DNA of 64,000 nt from Hysterium pulicare CBS 123377 (lineage: Eukaryota; Ascomycota; Dothideomycetes; Hysteriales; Hysteriaceae). The notes under the pieces are model-generated. The model had not been told where the DNA came from, made no database searches, and was given only the letters and a program-made list of their open reading frames with translations. The DNA lies in assembly GCA_000467715.1 (NCBI GenBank), contig AJFK01000462.1:62001-126000 (forward strand), read 5' to 3'. A program made the position numbers and the translations under genes. Below, one piece after another: positions 24,880 through 37,158 of this stretch (its first letter is position 1; each line of letters begins with the position of its first letter).

Positions 24880-27800
24880 ATGGACGTCGCCGGCCTGCGA
24901 GACCGTATTCAGGCTACGCTTGATACCAACGCTGCAATTCGACAGCAGGCTGAGCTGGACCTCAAATTTGTGCGTGACAGGCGGAGCTCTTGCGCTCCCT
25001 ACCATTCCACTCACTCATTACTGACTTGCACTCATCTCCAGGCCGAGGACCAACCAGGCTTTACCGACGCGTTATTGAACATTCTCGAGGCAGAGCAGGA
25101 TAACGGGGTGCGGTTGTCAAGTATGGGAGACACTCCTTTAAGTGACCCTTGGCTGACATGTTGCCCACAGCTGTTGTTTATCTGAAGAACCGCGTCACCA
25201 AGGGCTGGTCTCCCGCCGAAGAATTCAGTCAAGCCAAGCCAATCCCAGAGAATGAAAAGGCCTCTTTCCGAGAGCGGCTCGTTCCTATACTCGCTGCATC
25301 GCAAACTTCGGTTCGGGTCCAGCTCATTCCCACCCTTCAGAAAATTCTTGCCTTCGATTTCCCCCAGAAATGGCCCAATTTCCTCGATATAACTATACAA
25401 CTCCTCAATGCGGGAGACGCGAACTCGGTATTTGCCGGTGTGCAGTGTCTGCTGGCTATTTGCAAGATATACCGTTTCAAAGCGGGGGAAAATCGGGCAG
25501 ACTTCGATAAGATCGTGGCACTATCTTTTCCACTGTTGCTCAACATCGGCAACCGGCTCGTGGGCGAAACAAGTCTGGAAGCAGGGGAGATGCTACGAAC
25601 TGTCCTGAAAGTCTACAAACATGCCATATATGTCGGTTCTTCTGTGAACATTTTCAATTCGAGCGAATAGGAGCTAACTACGATGCAGTTCGACCTTCCG
25701 CAGTCTCTTCGAGAACAGCAGGTCATGGTCGGTTGGTGTACTCTGTTCCTGACAGTTGTAGCCAAGGAGCCTCCAGAATCTTCTCTTCCGGAAGACCTTG
25801 ATGAGCGAGAAATAAACCATTGGTGGAAATCTAAGAAGTGGGCCTATGCGAACCTGAACCGCCTATACGTGAGGTACGTCAACCGCAGCATACAATGAGA
25901 CTCTCTGCTAATTTCCAATTTAGATATGGCAATCCGGCAACTCTTGGTAAAAACAACGAGGTCGATTACACTGAGGTTGCAAAATACTTCATTACCCATT
26001 TTGCCCCCGAGATTCTCAAAGGATACCTAACTCAAGTCGAAAAGTGGGTGGCAAAGACAATATGGCTGAGCAAAGCTTGTTTGTACTACACACTTAATTT
26101 CCTGGATGAATGCATAAAGCCGAAATCTATGTGGAATCTTCTAAAACCACACACGGAGAACCTGATCTCACATCTTTTGTTCCCTGTACTCTGCCAATCG
26201 GATGAAGATATTGAACTATTCGAGGCGGAACCCCAGGAGTACCTGCATCGTAAACTCAATTTTTACGAGGAAGTGACGGCCCCGGACGTGGCCGCCACAA
26301 ATTTCTTGGTCACGCTCACCAAGAGCCGCCGGAAACAAACATTTACGGTCTTAAACTTCGTCAACGGTATCGTCAACAAGTATGAATCGGTCCCCGATGA
26401 CCAGAAGAGTCCAAGAGAAAAGGAGGGTGCCCTACGAATGATCGGAACTCTTTCGGGAGTCATCCTTGGAAAGAAGAGTCCAATTGCTGATCAGGTCGAG
26501 TACTTCTTCGTTCGCCATGTCTTCCCGGAGTTTCGCAGCCCACATGGGTTTCTTCGCGCCCGTGCATGCGACACGCTGGAAAAATTTGAACAGCTCGACT
26601 TCAAAGACCCCAACAACTTAATCATCATCTACCGAAACATCCTTGAATCAATGGCGGACCCCGAATTACCTGTCAGAGTCGAAGCTGCCCTCGCCCTTCA
26701 ACCGCTCATTCGTCATGAGATCATCCGGACAAATATGCAGCAAAACATTCCACAAGTCATGCAACAATTGTTGAAGCTAGCCAATGAAGTTGATGTGGAC
26801 GCATTAGCCAACGTGATGGAGGATTTCGTTGAGGTGTTTGCACAAGAACTCACACCATTCGCTGTTGCTCTTAGTGAACAGTTACGAGACACTTATCTGA
26901 GGATCGTTCGCGAGTTATTAGAGCGGAACCAATCGAAGGATCCAGATGATGATAACTACGGAGACTTCTTAGATGATAAGAGCATCACTGCATTAGGCGT
27001 GCTTCAGACCATTGGCACGTTGATTCTCACACTGGAAAGCACTCCCGATGTGCTGCTACACCTTGAAACAATTCTCATGCCTGTCATAACTATCACGTTG
27101 GAGAATAAACTATATGGTAGGTCTCTCCATCTTTTACTCACTGCGGCATACATTGATAAGCAAATGTACAGATCTCTACAACGAGGTTTTCGAAATCATC
27201 GACAGCTGCACTTTCGCCGCGAAGAGCATTTCTCCAACAATGTGGCAAGCTTTTGAATTGATTCATCGGACATTCAAAGCTGGAGCAGAGCTTTATCTTG
27301 AAGGTACGTGTCTTCTAAGGCCGTGAAAACGAGCGCACTGACATAATCTAGACATGCTACCGGCATTGGAGAACTTTGTCAATTATGGATCTCACACCCT
27401 TATACAGAACCGTCCTTACTTGGACGCAATGGTGGACATGGTCCGTACAATCTTCAAAGATGATAAGGTAGGAGGAGTTGACCGGATATGCGGCTGCAAA
27501 CTAGCAGAAATCATCATGCTCAACATGCGTGGTCATGTGGATGACTATGTACCGGAATTTATTTCGCTCGCAATGCTCGTTCTCACGAACGACGAGTCAA
27601 AGGTAAAGTCACTGAAGATACATCTTATGGAAGCTGTCGTCAACGGCATCTACTACAACCCACGTCTTGCGCTTCATGTTCTCGAAAGCAATGGGTGGAC
27701 GAACAAGTTCTTCAGTCTCTGGTTCTCGAGTATCGACAGTTTTACTCGGGTGCATGATAAGAAGCTTTGCATCTCTGCAATCTGCGCTCTCCTCACACTG

Positions 27801-28497
27801 AGAGCGGAAGATGTGCCTGTCAGTGTACAGCAGGGTTGGCCTCGTCTTCTCCAGGGAATCGTTCGACTTTTCCAGACTCTCCCGGCGGCAATGAAGAGTA
27901 AGCTTTCATTCCCCAACCTAAAGACTTTAATTGACTAATCATTTGTAGACCGGGAAGAGGCCAAGAAGGAAGACAATTTTGATTTTGCAAACGAGTACGA
28001 TGAAGAGGATGAAGAGGAGTGGGAAGGTGATAATGACTGGAACAATGATGCCGACGAAACTGAAGACGTCAAAGATGAAAGCGCAGCCTACTTGGAGTTC
28101 TTGAACGAAGAGGTAATGCCTAATCCTATTGCTTTGCACTCGGCAATACTAACATACAACAGGCCCAGAAGTTCACCGCTGTAAGCGATGAAGATGACGA
28201 TGAACTCGAGGAGGAAAGCCTACTAGAAACTCCTCTTGATAAAGTGGAACCATACGGCATGTTCAAGACCGCCTTAATGAGTATGTTGTTGATCTCGTCG
28301 TTACCATCTCGAAACTAACATAGTCAAAAGCGCTTCAACAAGAACAACTGCAACTTTACGAGAACCTCACAAAGAATCTCAACCCTGAAGAACAGCAGGT
28401 TGTCCAAGCCGCAGTCCATCAAGCCGACGTCATCGCGCAGCAAGTTGTTCAGGCACAACACGCTAATGGCAACGCTGTACCTGTCCCCTCCGAGTAG
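24880..28497 (+). CDS. NMD5: Importin-beta family karyopherin Nmd5/Sxm1 (importin-7/8 type)
   Basis: Nuclear import receptor that would bind Ran-GTP and carry proteins such as ribosomal proteins or TFIIS through pores. Model: join(24880..24969,25042..25120,25171..25631,25689..25873,25924..27116,27172..27303,27352..27897,27949..28112,28163..28280,28331..28497), 1044 aa; yeast Nmd5 is 1048. The N-terminal importin-beta domain (about 20-100) contains VVYLKNRVTKGW. HEAT repeats follow, with importin-7-like blocks WAYANLNRLYVRYGNP, YVPEFISLAML and EDMLPALENFVNYG-like text. A very acidic loop (EYDEEDEEEWEGDNDW) at about residue 905-920 matches the acidic loop of this subfamily. Ten exons, nine introns of 47-72 bp, all in phase. 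I cannot separate Nmd5 from Sxm1. Confidence 0.92.
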
Positions 28498-29342
28498 ATA
28501 GATCCTCCCATTCCGGGGTTCGGGCTCGGGCCTCAACCGGACCACATCTCTTTCACAAGTTCACAAACCACCCTGCCGATCCGTACGCTTTCCCTGTTAC
28601 TTCATCTTTCGATTCGCAGCGTTGCATGTCACCATACCTATCGGCGTTGATGTTCCTTCCTTTCCTTGGTGGCTGGCGTAAAGACCGTGGGGGCGGCTAT
28701 GATGGAAAAGAAGAGGAGGGGCATTCTGGGCCCCCCTTCTCACGATACAGCTGTGTTGGGCGACCAAAGGGATCACACTTTGTAGTTAGAGACCTTGACA
28801 TTCCCCCTCTTTTCCCCTGATGTTTATTTTTTGGGCTTCGACACCACAATCACGTAGGTAGCTTGATTACAACAATTCTGTAGGTGGGATGAAACTCTTT
28901 TTAAAAGCTGCAAATTACCCCTTTTCCTTGTTAGATTAGGAATAGAGTGGTAGTTTTCTGGTCTGCGTTGAGACATGTACAATCAGTCGCAGTCATCCGC
29001 AACGCTGTTCAGGTCGGCCTGGCTATTTACAATGAGGTGTTGGCTTTTGCAAGAATATATCAAACCTATTGTGACGAGCTTTCTAGGATTACTCTACTTG
29101 TTAAATACCCCGGAGTAGCTTCGATATACAAGAGAAAACATTCCAGGAACGCATTATGCCATGCTAATAAGATATCTGCATAGCTCGCCCAATCAGTCGA
29201 ACATACGACGACGAAAATCTTTTGAGTTCCCCACCCCCAAAAAAAGCTCGCCTTGTGGCTTTTCTTTTTGCGCCGAATTTATTCCGAACTGCCAAAGGTT
29301 GGGCGCAGCTTCACATACGTCAATTGTTGAAACTACACAATC
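28498..29342. other. Spacer between importin and dehydrogenase genes
   Basis: 845 bp containing the importin 3' UTR and the promoter of the next rightward gene. Nothing else is supported. Confidence 0.5.
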
Positions 29343-30431
29343 ATGTCTCAGTCGGCAGGGAAAGTCATCATTGTGACCGGTGCATCCAGAGGTAGGATAC
29401 TATGTGCCAAGTAATCAATAACTCCTAGCAAACATCGTTCACGTCTCCGCGTCATCTGGTATATCCAGACTTCCCTTTGCAAATATCACAGAGTAGGATC
29501 AAATATGAATAGGCCTTGTCGAACCATTTCTAGACCTCATACTCTCTTATTATTCGATGCAATGTCATGAACCCCCTAAAGCCAGTCTCTCGTTGCTAAT
29601 CAACGCCAGGAATTGGACTCGCAATCTCACACTACCTGCTAGAACAACAGTGCAAGCTCATTGTTCTAGCGCGCAATGAAGATGCTCTCAAAAGCATCCG
29701 CTCGAAAGCGCCGGACCGTGTGCAGGTATTAGCAGGCGACCTCTCCGATATGTCCTTAGGAGAAAAAGCCGTGCAACTCGCAACGAGCACTTGGAATCAA
29801 CTCGACGGTCTCATAGTCAATCATGGGGTCCTCGATCCCGTGAAGAGGATCAGCGATGTCGAGGTAGAGGATTGGAAAAAGGGGTTTGATGTTAATGTCT
29901 TCTCCGCCGTTTCCATTGTAAGGCCTTGCCATTATTTGGTCTATGAACCCTTTATGCTGATGTCACAACAGGTGAAAGCTGCTCTACCCGCTCTTCGCTC
30001 TTCCCATGGACGCATCATCTTCACTTCCTCAGGCGCTGCCGTAAATGCCTACACTGGTTGGGGCGCCTATGGAGCCTCAAAAGCCGTCTTGAACCATCTT
30101 GCCCTTACCTTGGCGACTGAGGAGCCAGATGTGACGACCGTATCGATCCGTCCTGGGACCGTTGATACGGAGATGCAGCGCGAGATCAGGGAAGTACATC
30201 ACGAAAGCATGGATGAGAAAGATGCTGCGAAATTTGCGTCTTTAAAGTCTACAGGCACGCTTTTGAAGCCTGAACTACCTGGGCATGTTATTGCGAAGTT
30301 GGCTCTGCGCGCACCCAAGGAACTGAGCGGAAAATTTCTGAAGTAAGTTGTGGGTTCTTGAGGCAAATCAGTGTGTTCTAACTTGCAACAGCTGGAATGA
30401 TAAGGAACTCAAGGATTTCGAAGCAGCTTAA
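29343..30431 (+). CDS. Short-chain dehydrogenase/reductase (IRC24/YIR036C-like)
   Basis: Classical SDR, probably a cytosolic NADP(H)-dependent oxidoreductase; substrate unknown. Model: join(29343..29391,29610..29917,29972..30342,30392..30431), 255 aa. The Rossmann motif TGASRGIG lies at residues 12-19 and is split by the first intron. Further motifs are NHG near residue 89, catalytic Ser in TSSGAAVNAY, and YGASK with Tyr152 and Lys156. The motif RPGTVDTEMQ fits the benzil-reductase/sepiapterin-reductase-like fungal group; this is recollection rather than a search. The first intron (218 bp) is long for the region, the other two are 54 and 49 bp. The final exon is only 13 codons. Confidence 0.88.
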
Positions 30432-31777
30432 AGTATCGTGTATATTGTGTATTCAAGCTGGTTGAAACCTATTAGGCCTTTCACCCTCGCTCTACGTGTC
30501 TAAAAATGTCATGCGCTCCTCTAATTAAGTGACTGTGTTAGGTACAGGATGCCCCAACAAATAGACCATTCGAATCAACCGTAAGCAGAGCCATCATGCT
30601 CCACGAGCATCGTTGAAGAGGCTCCAAGGCCTTTAATGTTCGCTATGAGTTCTACCTGTGGAATGTGCTTAGTCGGTATTGTGCTGGGGATAGTACGCAG
30701 TAGAATATTGATGAAACACGGTTCAGTCGAAAGATGAAAAGCTCAAATTTTAACACCATAAGGCCCGAAAGCCTTCAGTCTTAGCATGGAATATGATTTT
30801 GTCGTCATTGTGGGAAAACGTGAAGATAGAGATTGTATGCATACCGGATCAGCAGAATGGACATTCAGGGAGGGACACCTAAACAAGGATAGCGGGGCCC
30901 CGAGTATCGGATGTCCGAGGTGGCTATAAAAACTTGTGAGAGATTGCTATACAATCGAACACGTAGAGAAGCCGGCGACGTTGAATCTAATATAACGAGA
31001 CGTTCTGAAGCAATGTCAATTTTTGTCCCAGTATAATGAGGAAATTGATTGGAGTAGGAAGGGCAGAATCAGATAATCGAACTTAGTTTTGACTCGTCAA
31101 TGAACATCGGTATTTGAAAGTACATTAGTTTATTCATCACAACGTGTAAAATAAAGATTGGGAAAAGTCGACTGAACTGACCATAATGTTATATACGCTA
31201 TGGCGATGTAGCCATGGCAATTCCACTATTCCGTGAACATCTGCTATTCTAGTCAGTACGCGGCACCACTGCAACATTCTTGCCAGGATGCGAAGGAATC
31301 AAGCAGATCAGAAATTCCGTTTGGCTTTGGGAAGGTCAATCACCATGGGAGTAAATACTCAATGGTCTGATAGGGGCGACACAGATGCTCATCATAGGAT
31401 CTAGAGGAAAGCAGAAGCGAAAATGAGAAACTCACAGAGAGTACGAGATAGAGCAGCACCTCATGGGCTGCTCGCATCAGCGTCCCATGGTGCAGCCTAG
31501 ACATCTTCCATGAGTCTCCATAGAGTGGCGCAAACCGAATGGCGCTGGGTCCTGGTTGAAGGTTTGGGGAGGTGATTGTTAGAGTTCACCGCGCCGTAAT
31601 TTTTCTGATTTATTCGCGGGTAGTAGCGAGCCTTACCTAAGAGGTCTGTGCGTTCTGCTAGGCACGTGCTAGGCTAGGTACAAACGGCATTCATTCATTC
31701 ACGCTCCACTGAGAACTACTTCAAGCTTGCCATTCCATTCCGCCACCTTTCCCCACCACCACACCAGCTTATCAGTC
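30432..31777. other. ORF-poor spacer
   Basis: About 1.3 kb in which almost no frame stays open for 60 codons on either strand. It contains TATA-like CTATAAAAAC near 30923. The right end is the promoter and leader of the RRM gene. I see no tRNA-like B box or recognised snRNA. Confidence 0.5.
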
Positions 31778-32785
31778 ATGGCAGCTCAGAATCTCTCCTT
31801 CAATGACTTCATTCAAGCAGATCGCAAAAGGAAAAAGAACGAAGAGCTATGGAACGAGATCAGAGGGCGGAAGAAGATTACACCTGGAGCGGGTTCAGTT
31901 GCCAACACCCGCAAAAATGTACCTCAAACGCCTTCCCTTGCCAGCCGAATGGGCGTCACAAAGAGGTCCTCCTCTGCGAAGCCAAATATCAACGGCAAAT
32001 GGGGTCATGATCTCCACCCTCTTAACAATCCTCGCGCTGCTCGCGTCAGCAATCTCCAACGGACGGCATCTGCTTCACGCGTTGAACGTGGAAATCGAAC
32101 CTTATCCGAGACCCAAACAGATCAGTCCCCTACCGTCAAGTTGCAAGCTTCCTCCCAAAGAACCGACCCGCAAAGCGGAATGAGCGGTATAAACATTCGT
32201 GGAATGGGTGCTACAGGTCCCTTCACGGTAATTGCTAGCAATTTCGCCCCTGGAACTACAGCTGCAGATATCGAAGCTGTCATGGCGCCAGTAGGGGGGG
32301 AGATGACGAGTTGCAGACTCGTTAGTGCTCATCCTACGGTCATAGCAGAAATGCACTTCGTAGACAAGGAGGGCGCGGACAATGTCATTGCAACGTTCAA
32401 CAACAAGAAGGTGAGTGCATTCCACCCCCGGAAGACCCCAAACAGTCCTGACCTGGCTGATTTAAATTCACAGGCGGACGGCAGACTCCTTTATGTCTAT
32501 CTAAAAAATCTCCCTACACCGCGGTTCCCGAAAGCCCATTCCCGGCCAGAAGTACCCCCTTCGAGTTACTTACGCGACCGCGAACAAGATGGCATGGAAA
32601 TCGATAACGATGAGCGGGGTCAGGCGCGCTTCGCAAACGAGACTGCCAGTTATCAGGATGGCAGGTATGGGTTCAACGAGTCTGGGAATGGGTGGAATAA
32701 AGACAACCGGAGGACTAGGGGTGGCCCAGGCCGCTTTTCGGACGGCTTCAGGCGTCAGGACCGCGATGGCGCTTACCGCCGCTGA
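31778..32785 (+). CDS. RRM-domain RNA-binding protein, unnamed
   Basis: Putative nuclear RNA-binding protein, 314 aa; join(31778..32410,32474..32785). A basic N-terminus (SFNDFIQADRKRKKNEELWN) and Ser/Pro/Arg-rich segment precede a single RRM-like fold at about 145-225: FTVIASNFAPGTTAADIEAV, then GGEMTSCRLVSAHPTVIAEM, then ADNVIATFNNKKADGRLLYV. The C-terminus is Arg/Gly-rich (RRTRGGPGRFSDGF), as in ALY/REF-like export adaptors, but I cannot prove that link. The 63-bp intron splits the RRM, is divisible by three and has no in-frame stop. Splicing restores the RRM strand order (NNKK/ADGRLLYVYL), so removal is favoured. The start chosen is the MAAQNLSF ATG rather than one 17 codons upstream. Confidence 0.75.
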   Translation: MAAQNLSFNDFIQADRKRKKNEELWNEIRGRKKITPGAGSVANTRKNVPQTPSLASRMGVTKRSSSAKPNINGKWGHDLHPLNNPRAARVSNLQRTASASRVERGNRTLSETQTDQSPTVKLQASSQRTDPQSGMSGINIRGMGATGPFTVIASNFAPGTTAADIEAVMAPVGGEMTSCRLVSAHPTVIAEMHFVDKEGADNVIATFNNKKVSAFHPRKTPNSPDLADLNSQADGRLLYVYLKNLPTPRFPKAHSRPEVPPSSYLRDREQDGMEIDNDERGQARFANETASYQDGRYGFNESGNGWNKDNRRTRGGPGRFSDGFRRQDRDGAYRR

Positions 32786-33434
32786 TCGTCGGCTCCAACA
32801 TGGATACTGTGCCTGTTTTGACCAAAATAGCAGGATAATTCTAGACGCTTTACCGTCCAAAAAGACGCCAGCAATCCCCGCGATGGTATAATAATCGCGA
32901 GACGGGAAGGGTCTTTCTGAGCAGGAGTGACTACCCATACGTACGAAATGGAGGGTGAAATGCGATAGAGAATTGATGCTCACGAATGTAGTAATCTACT
33001 TCCATCTATTTTGCATGCCTGTAACGTCAGAAGACTCCAGCCTTGCAGTGTGCAATGCAAAGAAATGGAAAGCTACCTGTGACGGTTCAACAGAACTTTT
33101 TACGAAAATGATGGGTCCGCATCATCTTGGTCTGGACTCAAGTCCCAACTATGAGGAGGGAGGATTGTTCACTTTCATGTACACTAAAAAGTCATGGCTG
33201 TGTACTACTTGAATTCTTTGACTAACAGGCCACAGCTCTTCCGGCGCGAAGGAAGCCTTATCTTCCTTCTTGATTTTGAAACAGCGCATCATACCGTTTC
33301 TAGCGGTTACGACTGCATTAGGGCGACTCGTTGGAGGGTGTCCGGGATGGTAACAGGCAGGCGACCGTAGGTAATCATGCAGGTCGTGGTCCCTCTGCTT
33401 GTCTTTCACTAGTGAAGTTCCACGTCTATCCTGC
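32786..33434. other. Convergent 3' spacer, RRM gene / EMC10-like gene
   Basis: 650 bp between two facing stop codons; expected to contain both 3' UTRs and terminators. Nothing else is supported. Confidence 0.5.
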
Positions 33435-34084
33435 TCACTTATCCCCACCACCACCTGCAAGTAATTGAACAGCGATGAATAGAAGCAAAGCCCACCAGTA
33501 CCTATGTACATCTCAGTCAGCCACAGCCTATCTAAACCGATTATAGAGTTCAATTGATACGGGCGGTGGTGAACTTACTTTTGTAAAAATGTTTTCTCCG
33601 GCTCCTTCCCATCTAATTTACCTTCCGCATTCAATACCACAGGTTTATTCAAGGCCGGTTGAGGTCCCTTCGCTCGGGGCGCAATTTCGATATCAACATC
33701 ATTTCCTTCCGTGCTTGATTTGCCTCGTCCGCTCGCTCCGAAGCCTACGTGATAGACTTCGCCTTTCTCATCCACGTGCAATACGAATTTCTTTTTGTAC
33801 TCGTTCGCAAAGCTCGCCGAAGATGTTACCACTCCTTTCCACTCGTTTGTGGCCGAATCATACAGGCCGATCCGAAGGAGGTGCTGTGGAGTATAGGCGC
33901 CGGTAGGGGGGTGGTAGGAAGTTAAAGATGCCGCAGACGTGCTTGCATCGTAGTCTATTTGGACTATGGGCGTGGGCGCTGGAAGAGCTGCGGAAGAGTG
34001 CTCGTCGGAAGGCAGGGATTGGGTGTATATCGTAACGGTAGAGGCGACTGCTAAAGGTAGAAGCAGAAGCCACGGCAGTAGCAT
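33435..34084 (-). CDS. emc10: EMC10-like ER membrane protein complex subunit
   Basis: Candidate subunit 10 of the ER membrane complex, which inserts tail-anchored and multipass proteins. Model: complement(join(33435..33501,33579..34084)), 190 aa. A signal peptide (MLLPWLLLLPLAVAS) precedes a luminal beta-rich domain with RIGLYDSATNEWKGVVTS and KKFVLHVDEKGEVYHVGFG. The conserved tail NKPVVLNAEGKLDGKEPEKT leads into TFLQKYWWALLLFIAVQLL, one C-terminal membrane helix. The 77-bp intron falls just before that helix (LQ-K/YWW). Architecture and length resemble yeast YDR056C/Emc10. Assignment rests on layout and remembered motifs, so it is moderate. An in-frame earlier start would bury the signal peptide and was not chosen. 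Confidence 0.65.
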
Positions 34085-34912
34085 TTTGAAATTCGGGTTG
34101 AAAGTAGGACCACAGAAATGCCTCACAGCTCCCTCGGTGGGTCTGAGGATTGCTGAGACTATCAGTCGGCCGGGAATACCGTTGATGGAAGGCGAATCTG
34201 AAATCCAATCCAATGAGGTTTGGACGCGATGAGATGGTGGTAGGGCTGACGGGCTCCGGAGAAGGTAATCTTCCGAGAGCTCCGTTAATTTAGTTCCCTA
34301 CCACGGCGGTCATTTCGAAGGAAATACTATGCAGGGTGCCGACGGCGTCCCCAAGTTCCTCTCAGCGAGCCATCCGTGCCATCTGTCTGCTTTGTTCGGC
34401 AGAAGCCCTCCAAGAGCGCCCAAGTCACCCTCTTTCTTCACTGCGGAAGAGAACAAGTCACTGTCATGCTCGGCGCTCAACTGCTCTTCCGGGTCCCCCA
34501 ACCAAGCCGTGTCCGCACTGTACAAGTCCGTAGTAACTCTCTAGTCGAGCCTTACGATGATTGCCACATAGTCAGTCGTTAGCCAATTGGTATCGGAGTA
34601 CGTGAAAAAGCATTCCTGCCATCGATAAGCTGTCCTACTAAGCCCCTTTGCCCCACCTATCGCGGGGTATGAGCTCATGTCGCAGCTCATAGGCGTTGTG
34701 CTCATTCTCAACAACTAAGTTAGGAGCTCTGAAATTTCCTCCCTCCCTCACTTTCCACTTTTCAACAACCTGTTCACCGCCAGCTCATACACGCAGGCGC
34801 TTCCACTCCCAAAGTCTATTACAATTGCAAATCTTCAGCATTTCAACTCCATCTTTAGAGGTCATTGCCCTTGCACATTTGACATTTCTCTTCTCACAGC
34901 TATCGTCCAACC
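34085..34912. promoter_or_regulatory. Divergent promoter emc10/FGGY kinase
   Basis: 828 bp between outward-facing starts. The half before 34912 is pyrimidine-rich, as is usual upstream of fungal start sites. No specific factor site is recognised. Confidence 0.45.
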
Positions 34913-36869
34913 ATGGCTTCCCAAGTACCTTTCAGGCAGCCCTACCGCCAACCTTCTCGCCAACTATCCACAGATCCCCATAATGAGCTTCGTCCCCATG
35001 TGGCCCATTATATTGGAATCGATGTCGGAACCGGCAGTGCCAGAGCTTGCATCATGAATGATCAAGGGGACATTGTTGGCTTAGCTTCGGAGAATATTGG
35101 TCTATGGCAACCCCAAACTGGCTACTATGTGCGTAGGCCGTAATGTGCCCTGCCGTATTCTCTAACTCTTCACGTGTAGGAGCAATCCACTACCGATATT
35201 TGGCGTTGCATCTGTTCATCGATCAGGCGAGCAATGGCCCAACACAACATAGACAGCACGACGATCAAAGGCATAGGCTTCGATGCTACGTGCTCTCTCG
35301 CTGTCTTCGCGGAAGATACGGATGAGCCCGTCTGCGTCACCGGACCCAATTTCGAGAACAAAGATGGCAATGATCGCAATGTCATACTATGGCTAGATCA
35401 TCGACCCGTGGACGAAACCAACAAGATCAATGCTACAAAACACAATCTGCTTCGCTATGTCGGCGGCAAGATGTCTATTGAGATGGAAATTCCAAAAGTT
35501 CTTTGGCTTAAGAATAACATGCCAAAGGAACTGTTTGGTCGTTGCAAATTTTACGACTTGGCTGATGCTCTCACCCATTTGGCTACAGGAAGCGAGACGA
35601 GGAGTTTCTGCAGTGTGGTTTGCAAGCAGGGATTCGTGCCTGTAGGAGTAGACGGAAGTGTCAAAGGTTGGCAGGAAGACTTTCTCACCGAGATTGGCCT
35701 TGAGGATCTGTGTGAAGATAATTTCAAGCGTATGGGTGGCGTTGACTCCGTGGTGAAGCCCACTTTTCTCTTTTACAACCACATTTTCACTGACTGTGCA
35801 AATGTAGAATGGTAGATATCTCACCGCCGGAGAGTTGGTGGGGACTCTGAGTGAAAAGGCTGCCGCCGACATGGGTCTCCCACCGGGTATTGCAGTTGGC
35901 AGTGGCGTCATTGACGCTTACGCTGGCTGGATCGGTACTGTCGGTGCGAAGGTCAAGCTTGACGGAGAAACTTTGAACGCAGATGTCGCTAAGAACGATG
36001 TTTCTCAAGCGTTTACGCGCCTGGCCGCCGTGGCGGGCACATCTACATGCCACTTAGCTATGTCCCGAGAGCCCGTATTTGTGAATGGTGTTTGGGGACC
36101 ATATCGGGATGTTCTCCTACCCGAATATTGGATGGCTGAGGGAGGGCAAAGTGCAACCGGAGAGCTTCTCAAACATGTTATAGAGACCCATCCGGCATTC
36201 CACGAGGCACACTCTGTAGCCGAGACGTATAACGCGAATATCTACGACTATCTCAACGAACACTTACGGGAAATGGCGGAGAAAGAAGATGCGCCAAACG
36301 TGAGCTGGCTGGGCCGCCATTTCTTCTTCTACGGCGACCTCTTCGGCAATCGATCTCCCGTCGCAGACCCTAACATGAAGGGCTCTATCATCGGATTGAG
36401 CTCGGACAAGAGCATGGATGGGCTGGCTCTTTATTACTATGCGACAATGGAGTTCATTGCACTACAGACACACCAAATCGTGGAGACCATGAACAAATCC
36501 GGTCACATCATTTCGTCCATCTTTATGTCAGGTTCTCAATGCCAGAACGACATACTGATGAAGCTGATTGCTGCCGCTTGCGACATGCCTGTCTTGATTC
36601 CACGGTACGTCCATGCCGCCGTAGTGCACGGTGCAGCCATGCTAGGAGCGAAGGCTGCGAGTACGGGCAAGGACGGCAAAAGTGAACCTCTGTGGGATAT
36701 TATGGACAGGTTCAGCAAAGCAGGAAAGATGGTGAAGCCCTCGACAGATTCGGTTCTTAAGAAGTTGCTTGCCACAAAGTACAAGGTCTTCTTAGAGCAG
36801 TGCGAGAGTCAGCAGAAGTATCGAAACGAGGTGGACGAGGCGATTGCTGGATGGACAACCAAACCATAA
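34913..36869 (+). CDS. FGGY-family carbohydrate kinase (ribulokinase-like)
   Basis: Cytosolic ATP-dependent sugar kinase of the FGGY/YDR109C type, likely acting on D-ribulose or a similar pentulose or pentitol. Model: join(34913..35128,35180..35752,35808..36869), 616 aa. The N-terminal ATPase fold opens with YIGIDVGTGSARACI at about 33-47. WLDHRPVDE, KMSIEMEIPKVLWLK and FYDLADALTH follow the FGGY N-domain. The C-domain has SGVIDAYAGWIGT, AGTSTCHLAMS, WMAEGGQSATGELL and SGSQCQNDILM (FGGY signature 2 area), then VHAAVVHGAAMLG. Both introns (51 and 55 bp) are in phase 0. Length is slightly above bacterial AraB/FGGY enzymes. Substrate is inferred from family only. Confidence 0.9.
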
Positions 36870-37158
36870 TCAATTGGTGACGTTGATGTGTGCGAGACTC
36901 GGTGCCGAAGAAAAGCATGTAGACTCAGATAGGCCTACTATAATGCCAACGTGAGAAGAACGTCTTCACTAAATAAAGGGGTACCGTCGACATGTGAAGT
37001 TTGCGGAGTGAAATACCGGAGAAAGATAGCCGAGGCCCCACGAGCTCCACCACCCACGTCCACCATAGACAAGCCAAAGTACACAAGAGGCCGACAAGAT
37101 TACACGACCACTGTGGTCCCCGAGCCCATCCTCCTTCAATCGCACAGGTGGCGCCATC

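Noticed and set aside
24494-25024. 176- and 170-codon frames on opposite strands before the importin gene
   Set aside because: Both run through promoter and exon 1 of the importin gene and resemble no protein family.
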